Assembly (NCBI GenBank): GCA_036499395.1
Contig: DASYDW010000024.1
Span: forward strand, 43,712-107,711
Direction: 5' to 3'
Source of the DNA: Pirellulales bacterium
GTDB lineage: Bacteria; Planctomycetota; Planctomycetia; Pirellulales; JACPPG01
DNA length: 64,000 bases
Position 1 is the first letter of the stretch. Each line of letters begins with the position of its first letter. The position numbers and the translations under genes are program-made. Under the pieces are notes generated by a model. That model was not told the DNA's origin, did not search any database, and saw only the letters and a list, made by a program, of their open reading frames with translations. Of the stretch, positions 17,901 through 26,300 are shown piece by piece.

Positions 17901-18016
17901 GGATCGGGCTCGCTATGAAAGTAACCGCGCTCGGTCCACAGGCGATACCAGCGCTCTTCGGGACCGGCGTGATGATACTGCTTGGGAAGTTCCTGCTGAC
18001 TAGTTGTCGTCGACAT
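14942..18016 (-). CDS. valS: Valyl-tRNA synthetase
   Basis: A 1024-residue class I synthetase that charges tRNA-Val. It has the HIGH motif as HLGH (residues 58-61, in PPPNVTGALHLGHA) and the KMSKS loop as MSKSKGNGVDP. The editing domain shows MLGDTAVAVHP and GSGCVKITPAHDPND, and the C-terminus is the ValRS coiled coil (EIARNQKERERLLGAIASKE). There are two oddities. An extra insertion of about 55 residues, helical and Glu/Arg-rich (AEAELVQKLADAGEKQRPE), lies in the editing domain. A zinc-ribbon insertion (CPHCGALVEQ ... CKQCGKEF) follows the KMSKS loop. Both lengthen it beyond typical bacterial ValRS. Confidence 0.95.
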   Translation of the reverse strand: MSTTTSQQELPKQYHHAGPEERWYRLWTERGYFHSEPDPRRKPYTIVIPPPNVTGALHLGHALNNTIQDILIRSKRMQGYNALYMPGTDHAGIATQAVVERRLLQEEKLSRHDLGREKLVARIWDWKNDYERRILGQLKRLGCSCDWQRTRFTLDDVCARAVRHTFFTFFKQNLIYRGRRLVNWDTFLQTAVSDDEVFHEAVAGHFWHLKYPVVAPQAGEPTHVTIATTRPETMLGDTAVAVHPDPGKALDAAEAELVQKLADAGEKQRPEIQAQIDALAERRRTVLPLLLKLRDMARAGRRLMLPLLNREIPLVADEWAKPEMGSGCVKITPAHDPNDYEVGKRQSLPMINILNIDGTLNDNAGPYVKLTIAKARERVVADMEAAGLLAEVEDREIELAHSDRSKTPIEPLLADQWFVRMQDLAQSAMDAVSDGRVKIVPGRYANGYLDWLGEKRDWPISRQLWWGHQIPIWYAPGAKEDDLKRAFAGRDDVVWQRDPEHDRYLICAREEDLVEDAVPGCQLAREADVLDTWFSSALWPHSTLGWPEQTPELAYYYPTSALVTSRDIITLWVARMVLTGLHNVGEVPFREVFIHPKILDGFGETMSKSKGNGVDPVDVMEKFGADALRFGLAYLTTETQDVRMPVEFECPHCGALVEQTKKNRVLPRVPCKQCGKEFATQWAEKAADVALPRGAVVSDRFELARNFCNKLWNAARFVLMNLEGYTPGAVDDGELVTEDRWILSRLATVTEGVTAAFDAYHFADATRLLYEFAWDEFCSFYLEMVKARLQDPATRPSAQRVLAHTLDALLRLLHPVIPFITEEIWQLLNGAAPQRGLDTQSLPAESVMIATWPTVDKHRQDAESEARFARFQEVLGGLREIRSRQNLPPRTEIRFALRCEPDVAALLEPMSGYFESMAKAQAVAWGPQVTAPATSANTMLRSGELFVDLAGLIDIEAEIARNQKERERLLGAIASKEKKLANASFVERAPAEVVEAERRSLAEQHERLAATDAALTALEAQRPK

Positions 18017-18115
18017 CGTTTTGAATCCTCATCGGTCAGGCATGTCTGGCCCGACACTTTGGAATAGAGGGTCGAAAAGCCGAAAATCCGTTTCCTTGTC
18101 GGAATGAGTTTCCGA

Positions 18116-18185
18116 GTGCCACTGCTGGCTCGCCCAGCAGTGCGAAGTCTTGGAAAAACACTGCTAGGCAAGCTAGCAGTGGCAC
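18116..18185. repeat. Nested palindromic repeat (REP-like) between valS and cimA
   Basis: Two hairpins with 9-bp perfect stems and 5-nt loops: CACTGCTGG/CCAGCAGTG at 18120-18142 and CACTGCTAG/CTAGCAGTG at 18159-18181. The outermost ends (GTGCCACTGCT ... AGCAGTGGCAC) are also inverted repeats, so the whole 70 bp can fold as one large stem. Similar ACTGCTGG-type palindromes recur between genes in planctomycete genomes as far as I recall, and REP-type elements behave this way. Confidence 0.7.
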
Positions 18186-18231
18186 CCACGGTCGAGAATC
18201 AGCTCGTCATTCCGTACTTCGCACTCCGCGC

Positions 18232-19833
18232 TTATTTCGTCGTGACGGCAGCCGGGGCCAGTTTGTCCCCACGCGATTCATCCTTGCACAGCTTGTATTC
18301 GAAACTGTCGACAAGGGCCGTCCAACTAGCTTCGATAATGTTCTCGCTGACGCCGACGGTTCCCCACACGTCGTGATCGTCGCGGCTTTCGATCACCACG
18401 CGCACCCCGGCGGCCGTGGCGGCCTCGGAGTTGATGACCCGCACTTTGTAATCAACCAGGTGCATTTTGGCGAGACTGGGATAATCCGCGGCCAGCGCCT
18501 TGCGCAGGGCCGCATCCAGGGCATTGACCGGGCCATCCCCTTCGGCCACTTCATGCCGCACGGTTTCGCCGACGCGGATCTTTACCGTGGCCTCGGTCGT
18601 TACCTCGCCCGTGCCGTCGGCCTCGACCGTGACATGAAAGTTCAATCGCTCGAAATGCGGTTGGTAAGTGCCGGCGCAGCGCCGCACCAGCAGATCGAAC
18701 GACGCTTCAGCCGCCTCGAACTGATAACCGGCGTTTTCCATCGCCACGACCTGGGCCAGGATCTTTTCGGCCACGACCCGATCGTGCTGCAAGTTATGCT
18801 TGGTCGTCAGTGCCAGAATGTTCGAGCGCCCGGAAAGCTCGCTAACCAGGATGCGCCGCTCATTACCGACCTTTTCCGGCACGATATGCTCGTAGCTGGA
18901 CGACACGCGATTGACGGCGTGAGCGTGCATCCCTCCCTTATGAGCGAAAGCGCTCGCACCGACGAACGGTTGACTCGAGCGGAAGTTCATATTCGCTAGC
19001 TCATAGGTATACCGCGACAGCTCGGTCAGTCTCTGTAAGCTTTCCGGCCGTAGGACTTCGTAACCCGATTTCTTCAGTGCCAGGTTGGCCACGACCGTGA
19101 TCAGATCGACATTGCCGCAGCGCTCGCCAACGCCGTTGATCGTGCCCTGGACATGGTCGGCCCCCGCGTCAACGGCGGCCAGCGTGTTGGCCACGGCTAG
19201 CTCGCAATCGTTATGACAATGAATGCCTACGGGCACTTTCAACGCTTCGCGGGCGGCGCGTGTCAGCTCAGCGATTTTTTCCGGCAGATTGCCCCCGTTG
19301 GTATCGCACAGAACGACCGTCCGTGCGCCGGCTTCGGCCGCAGCCTGGATCGTGCGGCGAGCATAGTCGGGGTTGGCCTGCCAGCCGTCGAAGAAGTGCT
19401 CGGCATCGTAGATCACCTCGTGTCCCATGCGGCGCAGAAACGCCACACTGTCGGCGATCATCTCGATGTTTTCATCGAGCGTGGCCGAGAGAACTTCCGT
19501 CACGTGAAAATCCCAAGTCTTGCCGACCATCGTGATGATTTTGGCGCCCGAATCCACCAGGGCCTTCATGCCCGGGTCTTGATCCGCGGTAATTCCTTTG
19601 CGGCGCGTCATGCCGAATGCGCACACCCGGGCGTGCGATAGGTTCAGGCTTTGTGCGCGCTGAAAGTATTGGAAGTCCTTGTCGTTCGAAAGCGGGTAGC
19701 CCCCTTCGATATAGTCGAACCCGAGGCTGTCCAGCCGCTCGGACAACAGCAGCTTGTCCTGCAGCGAGAAGTTGACCCCTTCGCCCTGACTGCCGTCGCG
19801 TAGGGTCGTGTCATAGATTTCGATGCGGCGCAT
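18232..19833 (-). CDS. cimA: (R)-citramalate synthase
   Basis: A 533-residue enzyme that condenses pyruvate with acetyl-CoA to citramalate, the first step of threonine-independent isoleucine synthesis. The start at 19833 (MRRIEIYDTTLRDGSQGEG) has GGGAG five bases upstream, whereas the ATG at 19845 lies in a U-tract. Family motifs present are YDTTLRDGSQ, GIHCHNDCELAVANTLAAVDAG, VQGTINGVGERCGNVDL and the C-terminal regulatory LeuA-dimer domain (DALRKALAADYPSLAKMHLVDYKVRV in two parts). The length fits the CimA/LeuA-like citramalate clade more than 2-isopropylmalate synthase. An attenuator leader precedes it. Confidence 0.92.
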   Translation of the reverse strand: MRRIEIYDTTLRDGSQGEGVNFSLQDKLLLSERLDSLGFDYIEGGYPLSNDKDFQYFQRAQSLNLSHARVCAFGMTRRKGITADQDPGMKALVDSGAKIITMVGKTWDFHVTEVLSATLDENIEMIADSVAFLRRMGHEVIYDAEHFFDGWQANPDYARRTIQAAAEAGARTVVLCDTNGGNLPEKIAELTRAAREALKVPVGIHCHNDCELAVANTLAAVDAGADHVQGTINGVGERCGNVDLITVVANLALKKSGYEVLRPESLQRLTELSRYTYELANMNFRSSQPFVGASAFAHKGGMHAHAVNRVSSSYEHIVPEKVGNERRILVSELSGRSNILALTTKHNLQHDRVVAEKILAQVVAMENAGYQFEAAEASFDLLVRRCAGTYQPHFERLNFHVTVEADGTGEVTTEATVKIRVGETVRHEVAEGDGPVNALDAALRKALAADYPSLAKMHLVDYKVRVINSEAATAAGVRVVIESRDDHDVWGTVGVSENIIEASWTALVDSFEYKLCKDESRGDKLAPAAVTTK

Positions 19834-19850
19834 GCGGACTCCCATAAAAC

Positions 19851-19886
19851 AAAAAAACCCTGCCGGCCATCAATCGGCCTCAGGGC
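19851..19886 (-). terminator. Attenuator terminator upstream of cimA
   Basis: On the minus strand GCCCTGAGGCC (19886-19876) can pair with GGCCGGCAGGG (19868-19858) around loop GATTGAT. The stem is CCCTG/CAGGG plus GGCC/GGCC with a small internal bulge. A run of seven T (19857-19851) follows. It ends 18 bp before the chosen cimA start, a classical attenuator placement. Confidence 0.75.
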
Positions 19887-19926
19887 TTGCGATCGTTCCC
19901 GACTCGTCGGTCGATGCCCTCAGGCC
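19876..19926 (-). promoter_or_regulatory. Antiterminator pairing in the cimA leader
   Basis: The leader-peptide stop region GGCCTGAGGGC (19926-19916) can pair with GCCCTGAGGCC (19886-19876) at 10 of 11 positions. The second arm is the same one needed for the terminator, so the two structures exclude each other. A ribosome at the leader stop would cover the first arm and favour termination. A ribosome stalled on the upstream Ile codons would leave it free and favour readthrough. Confidence 0.65.
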
Positions 19927-20039
19927 TGCGTCTCCGTAATAATCGCGACGATAATCATCGCGCCAACAACGCCCGCAACGGGCCGGCCAATACTGGCTCG
20001 GCCAGAGCTTTGCACTACGATCGTTGCGTCGGGGCTCAT
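19920..20039 (-). CDS. Ile/Val-rich leader peptide for cimA attenuation
   Basis: A 39-residue frame from ATG 20039, about 38 nt after the predicted transcript start, ending at TGA 19920. It is rich in Ile and Val (IVV near residue 7, GVVGAM and then MIIVAIITETQA at the end). An internal ATG at 19958 would give the 12-residue MIIVAIITETQA, and which start is used is open. The last Ile codon lies about 12 nt before the antiterminator arm. The composition matches the product pathway of the downstream citramalate synthase gene, which is the hallmark of ribosome-mediated attenuation. Confidence 0.7.
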   Translation of the reverse strand: MSPDATIVVQSSGRASIGRPVAGVVGAMIIVAIITETQA

Positions 20040-20083
20040 CATCGGAGAATGCGCCTGCAGGGCTAAAGGCCTTACACCGTCAA

Positions 20084-20112
20084 AAGATACGCCGTGAAAC
20101 GAGGGGTGTCAA
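20084..20112 (-). promoter_or_regulatory. Predicted sigma-70-type promoter of cimA
   Basis: Minus-strand TTGACA (20112-20107), a 17-bp spacer and TATCTT (20089-20084). The predicted start of transcription is near 20077, giving an untranslated and leader region of about 240 nt before cimA. Confidence 0.6.
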
Positions 20113-20226
20113 TTGCGTCCCAGTGGCCGTTCGGGCCAATCAAAAATGACACGGCCGACGATCCTCAGGTTCTCGATTCTTCACGTCCCTGAAGTGAAAT
20201 AACGCCCGCGGCGGGTACACAACGCC

Positions 20227-20598
20227 CTAGCTATCCAGATCCACATCCCCGCCGCGTGACTTGCACAGTTCCTTCAGAATCTGCATCCGCACCCGCTGCG
20301 TGTCCGTCGGGCCGACGTTGCCGACCTTTCGTGGGTTGTCTTTCGACCATTTCAGTGCTTTGGCGACGATTTTGACAAACTCTTTGTCTTCCCCGATCCG
20401 GGATGCGATTGCCTTGGCATCGATGCTATCCAGGATATCCTGGTCCATCCAATGCGGCGGCAGGGCCATTAGATTGTTCGCGGCCAATTCGATGTCGCCG
20501 GTTCCCTCGTTACAACATGCCCCGCGCGCGACCGTGGCGATCGAAGCCGTGCCGAGTCCGACCGCAGCCAGTGCCGCCCGCCGTGTGATCTTCGTCAT
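20227..20598 (-). CDS. Small Tat-exported hypothetical protein
   Basis: A 123-residue precursor. The N-terminus, MTKITRRAALAAVGLGTASIA, has the twin-arginine then hydrophobic layout of a Tat signal. The mature part is small and charged (EFVKIVAKALKWSKDNP, TQRVRMQILKELCKSRGG), begins with a vicinal cysteine pair (ACCNEG) and has no recognised domain. It reads toward the cimA leader and ends well upstream of the predicted cimA promoter. Function unknown. Confidence 0.6.
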   Translation of the reverse strand: MTKITRRAALAAVGLGTASIATVARGACCNEGTGDIELAANNLMALPPHWMDQDILDSIDAKAIASRIGEDKEFVKIVAKALKWSKDNPRKVGNVGPTDTQRVRMQILKELCKSRGGDVDLDS

Positions 20599-20720
20599 CG
20601 CGATGCTCCCTGTGTTTTCTTGACGCCAGGAAAAGAATCGGCAGCCGCCTGTCGCCGCCGCACAGCGCCCTTACTATATTCAATTCTGCCGAATTTATGA
20701 AAGCCGTGAGGGGGCACTCG

Positions 20721-21164
20721 ATGGAATACCAGGTTCAGATCCAAATGCTCGTCGCGCGGCCGCTGGCCGTCGTTCGCTTGCGAGCCAGCCAGGCACAGCT
20801 TTCTGCCGTCATACCGCAGGCCTGCGGAGAAGTCTGGAACTTCGTCCGCGCCGCGCAGATCAAAACCGCCGGCCGTCATGTTGCTATCTACTACGATAGC
20901 GAGATAAACATCGAATGCGGTGTCGAAGTGGACGAGCCGTTCACTTCCGACGGTCGTGTCATTGCCTCGGCGACCCCGGCCGGCCGCGTGGCAACGGTCG
21001 CGCATTTTGGCCCTTACCAACTGTTGAGCGCCGCCCACCAGGCGGTTACGCAGGCGTGCCGGTTGCAAGGGCATGCACTGGCCGGCCCGAGTTGGGAAAT
21101 TTACGGCCACTGGACCGACGACCCGACGCAGGTACGCACCGACGTGTTCTACCTGCTGAAATAA
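20721..21164 (+). CDS. GyrI-like / effector-binding-domain protein
   Basis: A 147-residue cytoplasmic protein from ATG 20721, preferred over 20697 because GAGGGGG lies seven bases upstream. It matches the GyrI-like small-molecule-binding fold found at the C-terminus of AraC-type regulators and in stand-alone proteins: VVRLRASQAQLSAVIPQACGEVW, HVAIYYDSEINIECGVEV, TVAHFGPYQLLSAAHQAV and WEIYGHWTDDPTQVRTDVFYLL. No DNA-binding domain is fused to it. Stand-alone members bind or hydrolyse small hydrophobic compounds in some species; the ligand here is unknown. Confidence 0.8.
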   Translation: MEYQVQIQMLVARPLAVVRLRASQAQLSAVIPQACGEVWNFVRAAQIKTAGRHVAIYYDSEINIECGVEVDEPFTSDGRVIASATPAGRVATVAHFGPYQLLSAAHQAVTQACRLQGHALAGPSWEIYGHWTDDPTQVRTDVFYLLK

Positions 21165-21233
21165 GCCTGCTTCAGCGCAGGATCATGTCACACGCGCAAG
21201 CACTATGCGCGCGCCGTGAAGCGAACGCAATCC

Positions 21234-22058
21234 TTAGAAGCGGTATCCACCCAGCGGCAGCGTCACGCCGGCGTACCCGTCGTAGCCGCTGTCGTAGGCG
21301 TCGTACAGGTTCGGATAATAATCCGCGGCCGGAGTGAAATTGTTCGGCTGCGACGAAGACGAATAGTTGCCCGCACGATCCGCGGCCTCGTCTTGCTGGG
21401 CACGTTGCCGCTCACGCTTTTGCGCTTCGTTCGAGGCTACCATGCGCTGACGCGAAACGTCGAACCGCTTTTGCATCTGGGCCGATGCGTCCCGTTTCGT
21501 ATTGATGCTGGCCAGCTTCTGGTCGATCTGCAGTGCGTTCATCGACAACACGTCCGGCAGACCCTGGCGCACCTTGCGAGCGTACGCTTCCGAAGCGACA
21601 GACAATGTCTCCGAGAGGTGCTCCTGCGCATCTTGAGCATGCTCGCCGGTCAGCACTTCGAGTTTGGCGTTCATCTCGGTCATGAACCGCTGCAACTGTG
21701 CAGACGTCATGCGCTTGATGCCCGCGCCGAGCCGTAGCCGAGTCCGTTTGACCTGCTCGGCATCGTAGAGAGTTTGCTTTGACAGCCACTGGTCAAAACG
21801 GCTGAGCGTATCTTGCAACTCGTCGCTCTTGAGAATCTGCTCGCGGGCCGCGACTTCCGTCGAATTGGCCGCAGGCGGGGCAATCGGCTGTTTCGTCTTC
21901 GTGGCCGTGGGCGCCGCCTGCCGGGCAGCAGTGGGCTTTTTCGCCGCAGGTGCCTGAGCGGCCACGTGACCCGGCGACACAGCCCCCAAGCCGACTTCCA
22001 TGACAAATACAGCCAGCGGCGCCATCCATTTCGCGCGTCGGTTCGAATAGCGAAGCAT
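21234..22058 (-). CDS. Secreted helical hypothetical protein
   Basis: A 274-residue precursor with a hydrophobic signal segment (MAPLAVFVMEVGLGAVS, cleavage near HVAAQ), an Ala/Pro/Lys/Thr-rich linker and a long helical, coiled-coil-like core (LSRFDQWLSKQTLYDAEQV, MTEMNAKLEVLTGEHAQDAQ, MQKRFDVSRQRMVASNEAQK). The C-terminus is Ser/Tyr/Asn-rich and ends GVTLPLGGYRF, with a terminal Phe as in many surface proteins. No family is recognised. Confidence 0.6.
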   Translation of the reverse strand: MLRYSNRRAKWMAPLAVFVMEVGLGAVSPGHVAAQAPAAKKPTAARQAAPTATKTKQPIAPPAANSTEVAAREQILKSDELQDTLSRFDQWLSKQTLYDAEQVKRTRLRLGAGIKRMTSAQLQRFMTEMNAKLEVLTGEHAQDAQEHLSETLSVASEAYARKVRQGLPDVLSMNALQIDQKLASINTKRDASAQMQKRFDVSRQRMVASNEAQKRERQRAQQDEAADRAGNYSSSSQPNNFTPAADYYPNLYDAYDSGYDGYAGVTLPLGGYRF

Positions 22059-22187
22059 GATTTCGCTCCTTGTGATCGCCGGATGACGCCTGCTAATTAT
22101 ACCTGACTAAAGTCGGTGGTTTACACGGATAAATCGCTAAACATGTAACAGCCGACCGGCCACGGCCAATAGTCCCTCTTAGAGACT

Positions 22188-23153
22188 CTACTTCTTGGCC
22201 GGCTTCCGTGTCGCCCGAAATCGAACGTCCGGGCCGGGACGTCCTTCGATCTGATCGTCGACCGATTCCCAGATAGCTGTATTATCGTCCACCCGACTGT
22301 AAAAATTCGTGGCCGACGTCCGCTGTCCGTCGGGCAGGACACCGCTGGTGCTGACCGTCCAGGCGTCTCCGTCCTTCGACCAGATCCCCTGGCCGTACCC
22401 CCCTCGCGAGTCATAAACAAAAGAGTGAATCCGTTCATGCACCGGATCCCAACCGATCCATTGTGTGGCTGATAAGGCCGGCTCCTCGCCCTTCGGTTCC
22501 ACTTTTAAATGGCGCAAAATGTAAGCCTTCTCCGGCCCCCACGTGCAGGACACTTGGATCGTGCCCTGCGGTCCCTCGGCGACCCAATCACCGATCATCC
22601 AATCGAGGTCCTGAAATTTGTTGGCGCCGGCCGCGGCGCGATAGAGCGATTCGCGCACGCCATCGATTAACCATCGACCGTCCTTCTTCACCCACATCGC
22701 GCAGTAGCGGCCCAACTTCGGATGATCCCCGGGTGCGTCGGATCGCTCGATCGTGCCGTCTTCGACCGCAACGTCCGGCGTGATGAAGCGGACAGCTAAG
22801 GTCTCGGTCTTTGGCGCCTGCCGCGCGATATGCCCGTCCTCGCGCGACTGCGTTCGCTCTCGAATCGTGGGCGTGTGGATCTTCAGGGCGCGCCCCTTGT
22901 AGTCGACGTAATCGGCCTCGGGAGACCAGAACTCGGCAATCGCCTCGGTATCGCCCAAGTCGACCGCTTTCCGATAGGCCTCGATCGCATCACGGACCGA
23001 TTGCTCGTTCGCCGAAACGCTTGCCGGCGCACTGGGCGATGCAGGACGCGCCTGCTGGGCCGAAGCGACCACCGGTATGCACCACGCGAGCGCGGCCGAA
23101 AAGGAAAGTGTTAACACCCGCTTAAGGGTTCTCTCGATCTGTCCGTTTCGCAT
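22188..23153 (-). CDS. Secreted SnoaL/NTF2-fold protein with C-terminal lipocalin-like part
   Basis: A 321-residue precursor from ATG 23153 with a signal peptide (LTLSFSAALAWCIPVVASAQ). Residues of about 45-165 form an NTF2/SnoaL-like domain (VRDAIEAYRKAVDLGDTEAIAEFW, DVAVEDGTIERSD, YCAMWVKKDGRWLIDGVRES). This fold is common in planctomycete exported proteins annotated SgcJ/EcaC. The C-terminal half (WMIGDWVAEGPQGTIQVSCTW, SATQWIGWDPVHERIHSFVY) resembles the DUF1579-like lipocalin fold. The ligand or enzymatic role is unknown. Confidence 0.75.
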   Translation of the reverse strand: MRNGQIERTLKRVLTLSFSAALAWCIPVVASAQQARPASPSAPASVSANEQSVRDAIEAYRKAVDLGDTEAIAEFWSPEADYVDYKGRALKIHTPTIRERTQSREDGHIARQAPKTETLAVRFITPDVAVEDGTIERSDAPGDHPKLGRYCAMWVKKDGRWLIDGVRESLYRAAAGANKFQDLDWMIGDWVAEGPQGTIQVSCTWGPEKAYILRHLKVEPKGEEPALSATQWIGWDPVHERIHSFVYDSRGGYGQGIWSKDGDAWTVSTSGVLPDGQRTSATNFYSRVDDNTAIWESVDDQIEGRPGPDVRFRATRKPAKK

Positions 23154-23337
23154 ATTTATCTCGGCAATGTTCCTGGATTTATGAGGGGACCGCCGGCGCT
23201 CGTGGCCATACGGCCGTGGATAACTGATGGCTGAAGCTGCGAACGAAGTGACGATGCCCCGCACGTCGGTCGCAACAGGCAGGACGTTGCGTTCAAAAGG
23301 GATAAGCGACGAACAACCTCTTGCCTGTTGCCCGCAA

Positions 23338-26300
23338 TTATTGCCAGTCGACGGCGGGCCAAACAATGGCCGATCCGTCGCGGCTGCTGGTAAGAAGCAG
23401 TTTGCCGTCCGGAGAGAACGCCACGGACGAAACTTCCTGCGAATGCTGCTTCAGGTGCAGGATCTCCTTGCCCGTCTTCGCGTCCCACAACTTCACGGCA
23501 TTGTCCTGTGCTCCGGTCGCGGCGCGGCTGCCGTCCGGCGTGAACGCCACCGAAGTCACCGGAGCCGTATGCCCTTCGAGCAGTAACAACTGCTTGCCGG
23601 TCGCGGCGTCCCAGATGCGGACGGTGTTATCTTCGCTGCCGGTTATGACGCGAGTGCCGTCGGACGAGAACACGGCTGCCAGCACGGCCCATTCATGCCC
23701 TTCGAGAGTCGCGAGCGATTCCCCAGTCTGCGCGTCCCAAATGCGCGCTGTCTTGTCACTCGAAGCCGTGATGATGCGTTTGCCGTCGGACGAATAACGG
23801 GCCGAGCGGACGGTGTCCTGATGCCCCTGGGCGTCGTCATTCGGTGGAAGCGACAAAACGAGCTGGCCGCTCGCAGCGTCCCAAATTTTGGCCGTCGCAT
23901 CGTCGCTGGCCGAGAGCAGCCGCGTGCCGTCCGGTGAATACTCGACCGAATTCACATACCTTTCGGGCGAGGCGACGATCTTCAACTCGACGCTGCCGGT
24001 CGTTGCGTCCCACACCTTGATCGTACCGTCCCAACTGCACGTGGCGACGTGCCGGCCATCGGGCGAAAACGCGCCGGCTGCCACGGCGCCGTGCGGGCTG
24101 TAGGACATGATCTCGCGACCGTTGTCGATGCGCCACAGCGTGGCGTCGTTCCCTCCGGCCGTGGCGATGTGCGTCCCGTCCGGCGAGAACACGGCCGACC
24201 AGACCGCGTTGTGCCCCGTGTCGACGAGCGCGCCGTGACCGGCCTGATGCTTGGCGTTCTTTATTTCGGAGCCGCTGGCAAGATCCCACAGGCGAACTTT
24301 GTTATCGGTGCAGGCCGTCAGCACGCGATGCCCGTCGGCCGAGAGAGCCAACGACGAAACCACACACCCGGCCGTGTCTATGTCGCGGACGACGCGCGGA
24401 CCGTCCAAGTTCCACAGGCGAATGTGCTTATCGGCACAGGCCGTGATCGCGAACCGGCCGTCGCCCGAGGTGATCATGGCGGCGACACTGTCCGGATGTT
24501 TCAGCACCTGCGCCGTCAACTCCTGACCGGTAGCGACATCCCATTGTCCGACGGAATTATCCGTACTGGCGGTGAGAACTCGCTTTCCGCCCGTGAGGAA
24601 ATGCGCGGCGGTGATTTTGCGGCTATGCCCACTTAACAAATGCAATTGCTGTCCTGTCGCGGCGTCCCAGATGCGGCCTCGGCCGGCTGCGTCCCCGGTG
24701 AAGAGCAACTTGGCATCGGAAGAAATCGCCACGGCGGTGACGTCAGACTTGTGGCCAGTCAATTCATGCACGACCTTGCCGGTCGTTACATCCCACAATC
24801 GCGCTTTGCCGCCGTCGCCGCCGGTGAGCATCCAGCGTCCGTCACGCGAGAGGGCGAAAATGCCGCCGCGCCCCGTTTGTTCGAACAAGCCCAGTTCGCC
24901 GCCAGTTACGGCATCCCAGATGCGCACCGTATCGTCGCCGGCGCCCGTGAAGACCCGATGTCCATCCGGTGAGAAAGCGACGGTCGACACGAGGAAGGCG
25001 TGCCCCTCGCTGAGCGTGGTTGGTTTGCGTCCGGCGACGAGATCCTGAATCTTGGCCGTGCGATCCCGGCTGACCGTGATAATCTGCCGGCCATCCGGAG
25101 AAAAGGCGGCGCCCAGGAGCGCGTCGTCGTGACCACCGTAGGCGCGGAACTCTTCGTAATGAGCGACGTCCCAGATTTTGCCCTGGTGATCGTAGCCGGC
25201 CGACAACACAAATTGGCCGTCGGGCGAGAAGGAGCACGAACGGACCCAGCCTGCATGACCACGCAGCGTCTGACGGCAAGTGCCGTGCATGACGTCCCAC
25301 AGTTTTACGGTGTTGTCGTGGCTGGCACTGACCAGCAAGTTGCCATCGGCCGAAAATCGAACGCAACGCACCGGCGCGTTGTGGCCCAACAGCGCTTGAT
25401 ATTTGGTCGACGTGCCGGTCTCTTCGCTGAGGAGCGTGCCGAAGTCGAACGGCCTCACCTGGTCCGGACGCCACAGCAGAATGCGCTTGTCGTATCCGGC
25501 CGTGGCGACATAACGCCCGTCATGTGAAAACGCGGCCGAGTAGACCGGCCCGGCGTGCCCCGTAAAGGGAGCGCTCTTTTCCTCGGACGCGACCGACCAG
25601 ACGATCGCCGTACCGTCCTGGCTGGCAGTAACGATATGCGACTCGTCGGGCGAAAACGCCGCGGACCAGATCCACCAGGTATGTCCTTTGAATTCCCGGA
25701 TTTGCTCACCGGACTCGACATCCCACAACCGCGCGGTCTTGTCGTACGATCCGCTGAGCAGTCGTTTACCGTCGCGCGAGAACGCGACGCTCAGTACGGC
25801 ATCGGTATGTCCATCAAGCGTACGCAGCGGGTCGCCGGTTGCCGCGTCCCACAGCCGTAGCTCTCCATCTTTGTCATTGCTGCCGGTGGCGATCAATTTT
25901 CCGTCCGGCGAATAAGCAACGGCGTGAACGTAGCGACCGTGCTTCAATGTCTTCAGTTGTTGCCCGGTGGCGACATTCCACACCCGGGCTACCCCCTCCC
26001 AACTGCCGGTGACCACTTGCTTGCCGTCGGGCGAATAGCTGGCCGAATCGATCGGCCCCTCCTCACGAAACGTCTGCACGCTCTGCCGGCAGAGGTGCAT
26101 CAGACGCCCCCACTCCCAATTGCGTAAATGCGATTGGCAGTCGTTCAACAGTTGGGCGGCATAGCCGAAGGCGTTTTCGTCGATCTTGGCCGAAACCAGC
26201 CCGATCGAGGCGATATAAGCATCGTATTCCTTCTGCAGACGGAGCGCTTCTTCCTGCTCGCGCAGCGCTTGTTCGGCCTTCTCGGCCGCCACGGCGACTT

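Noticed and set aside
23338..26066. Regular repeated DNA in the kinase gene
   Set aside because: These are WD40 codons of one long protein, not a repeat array.
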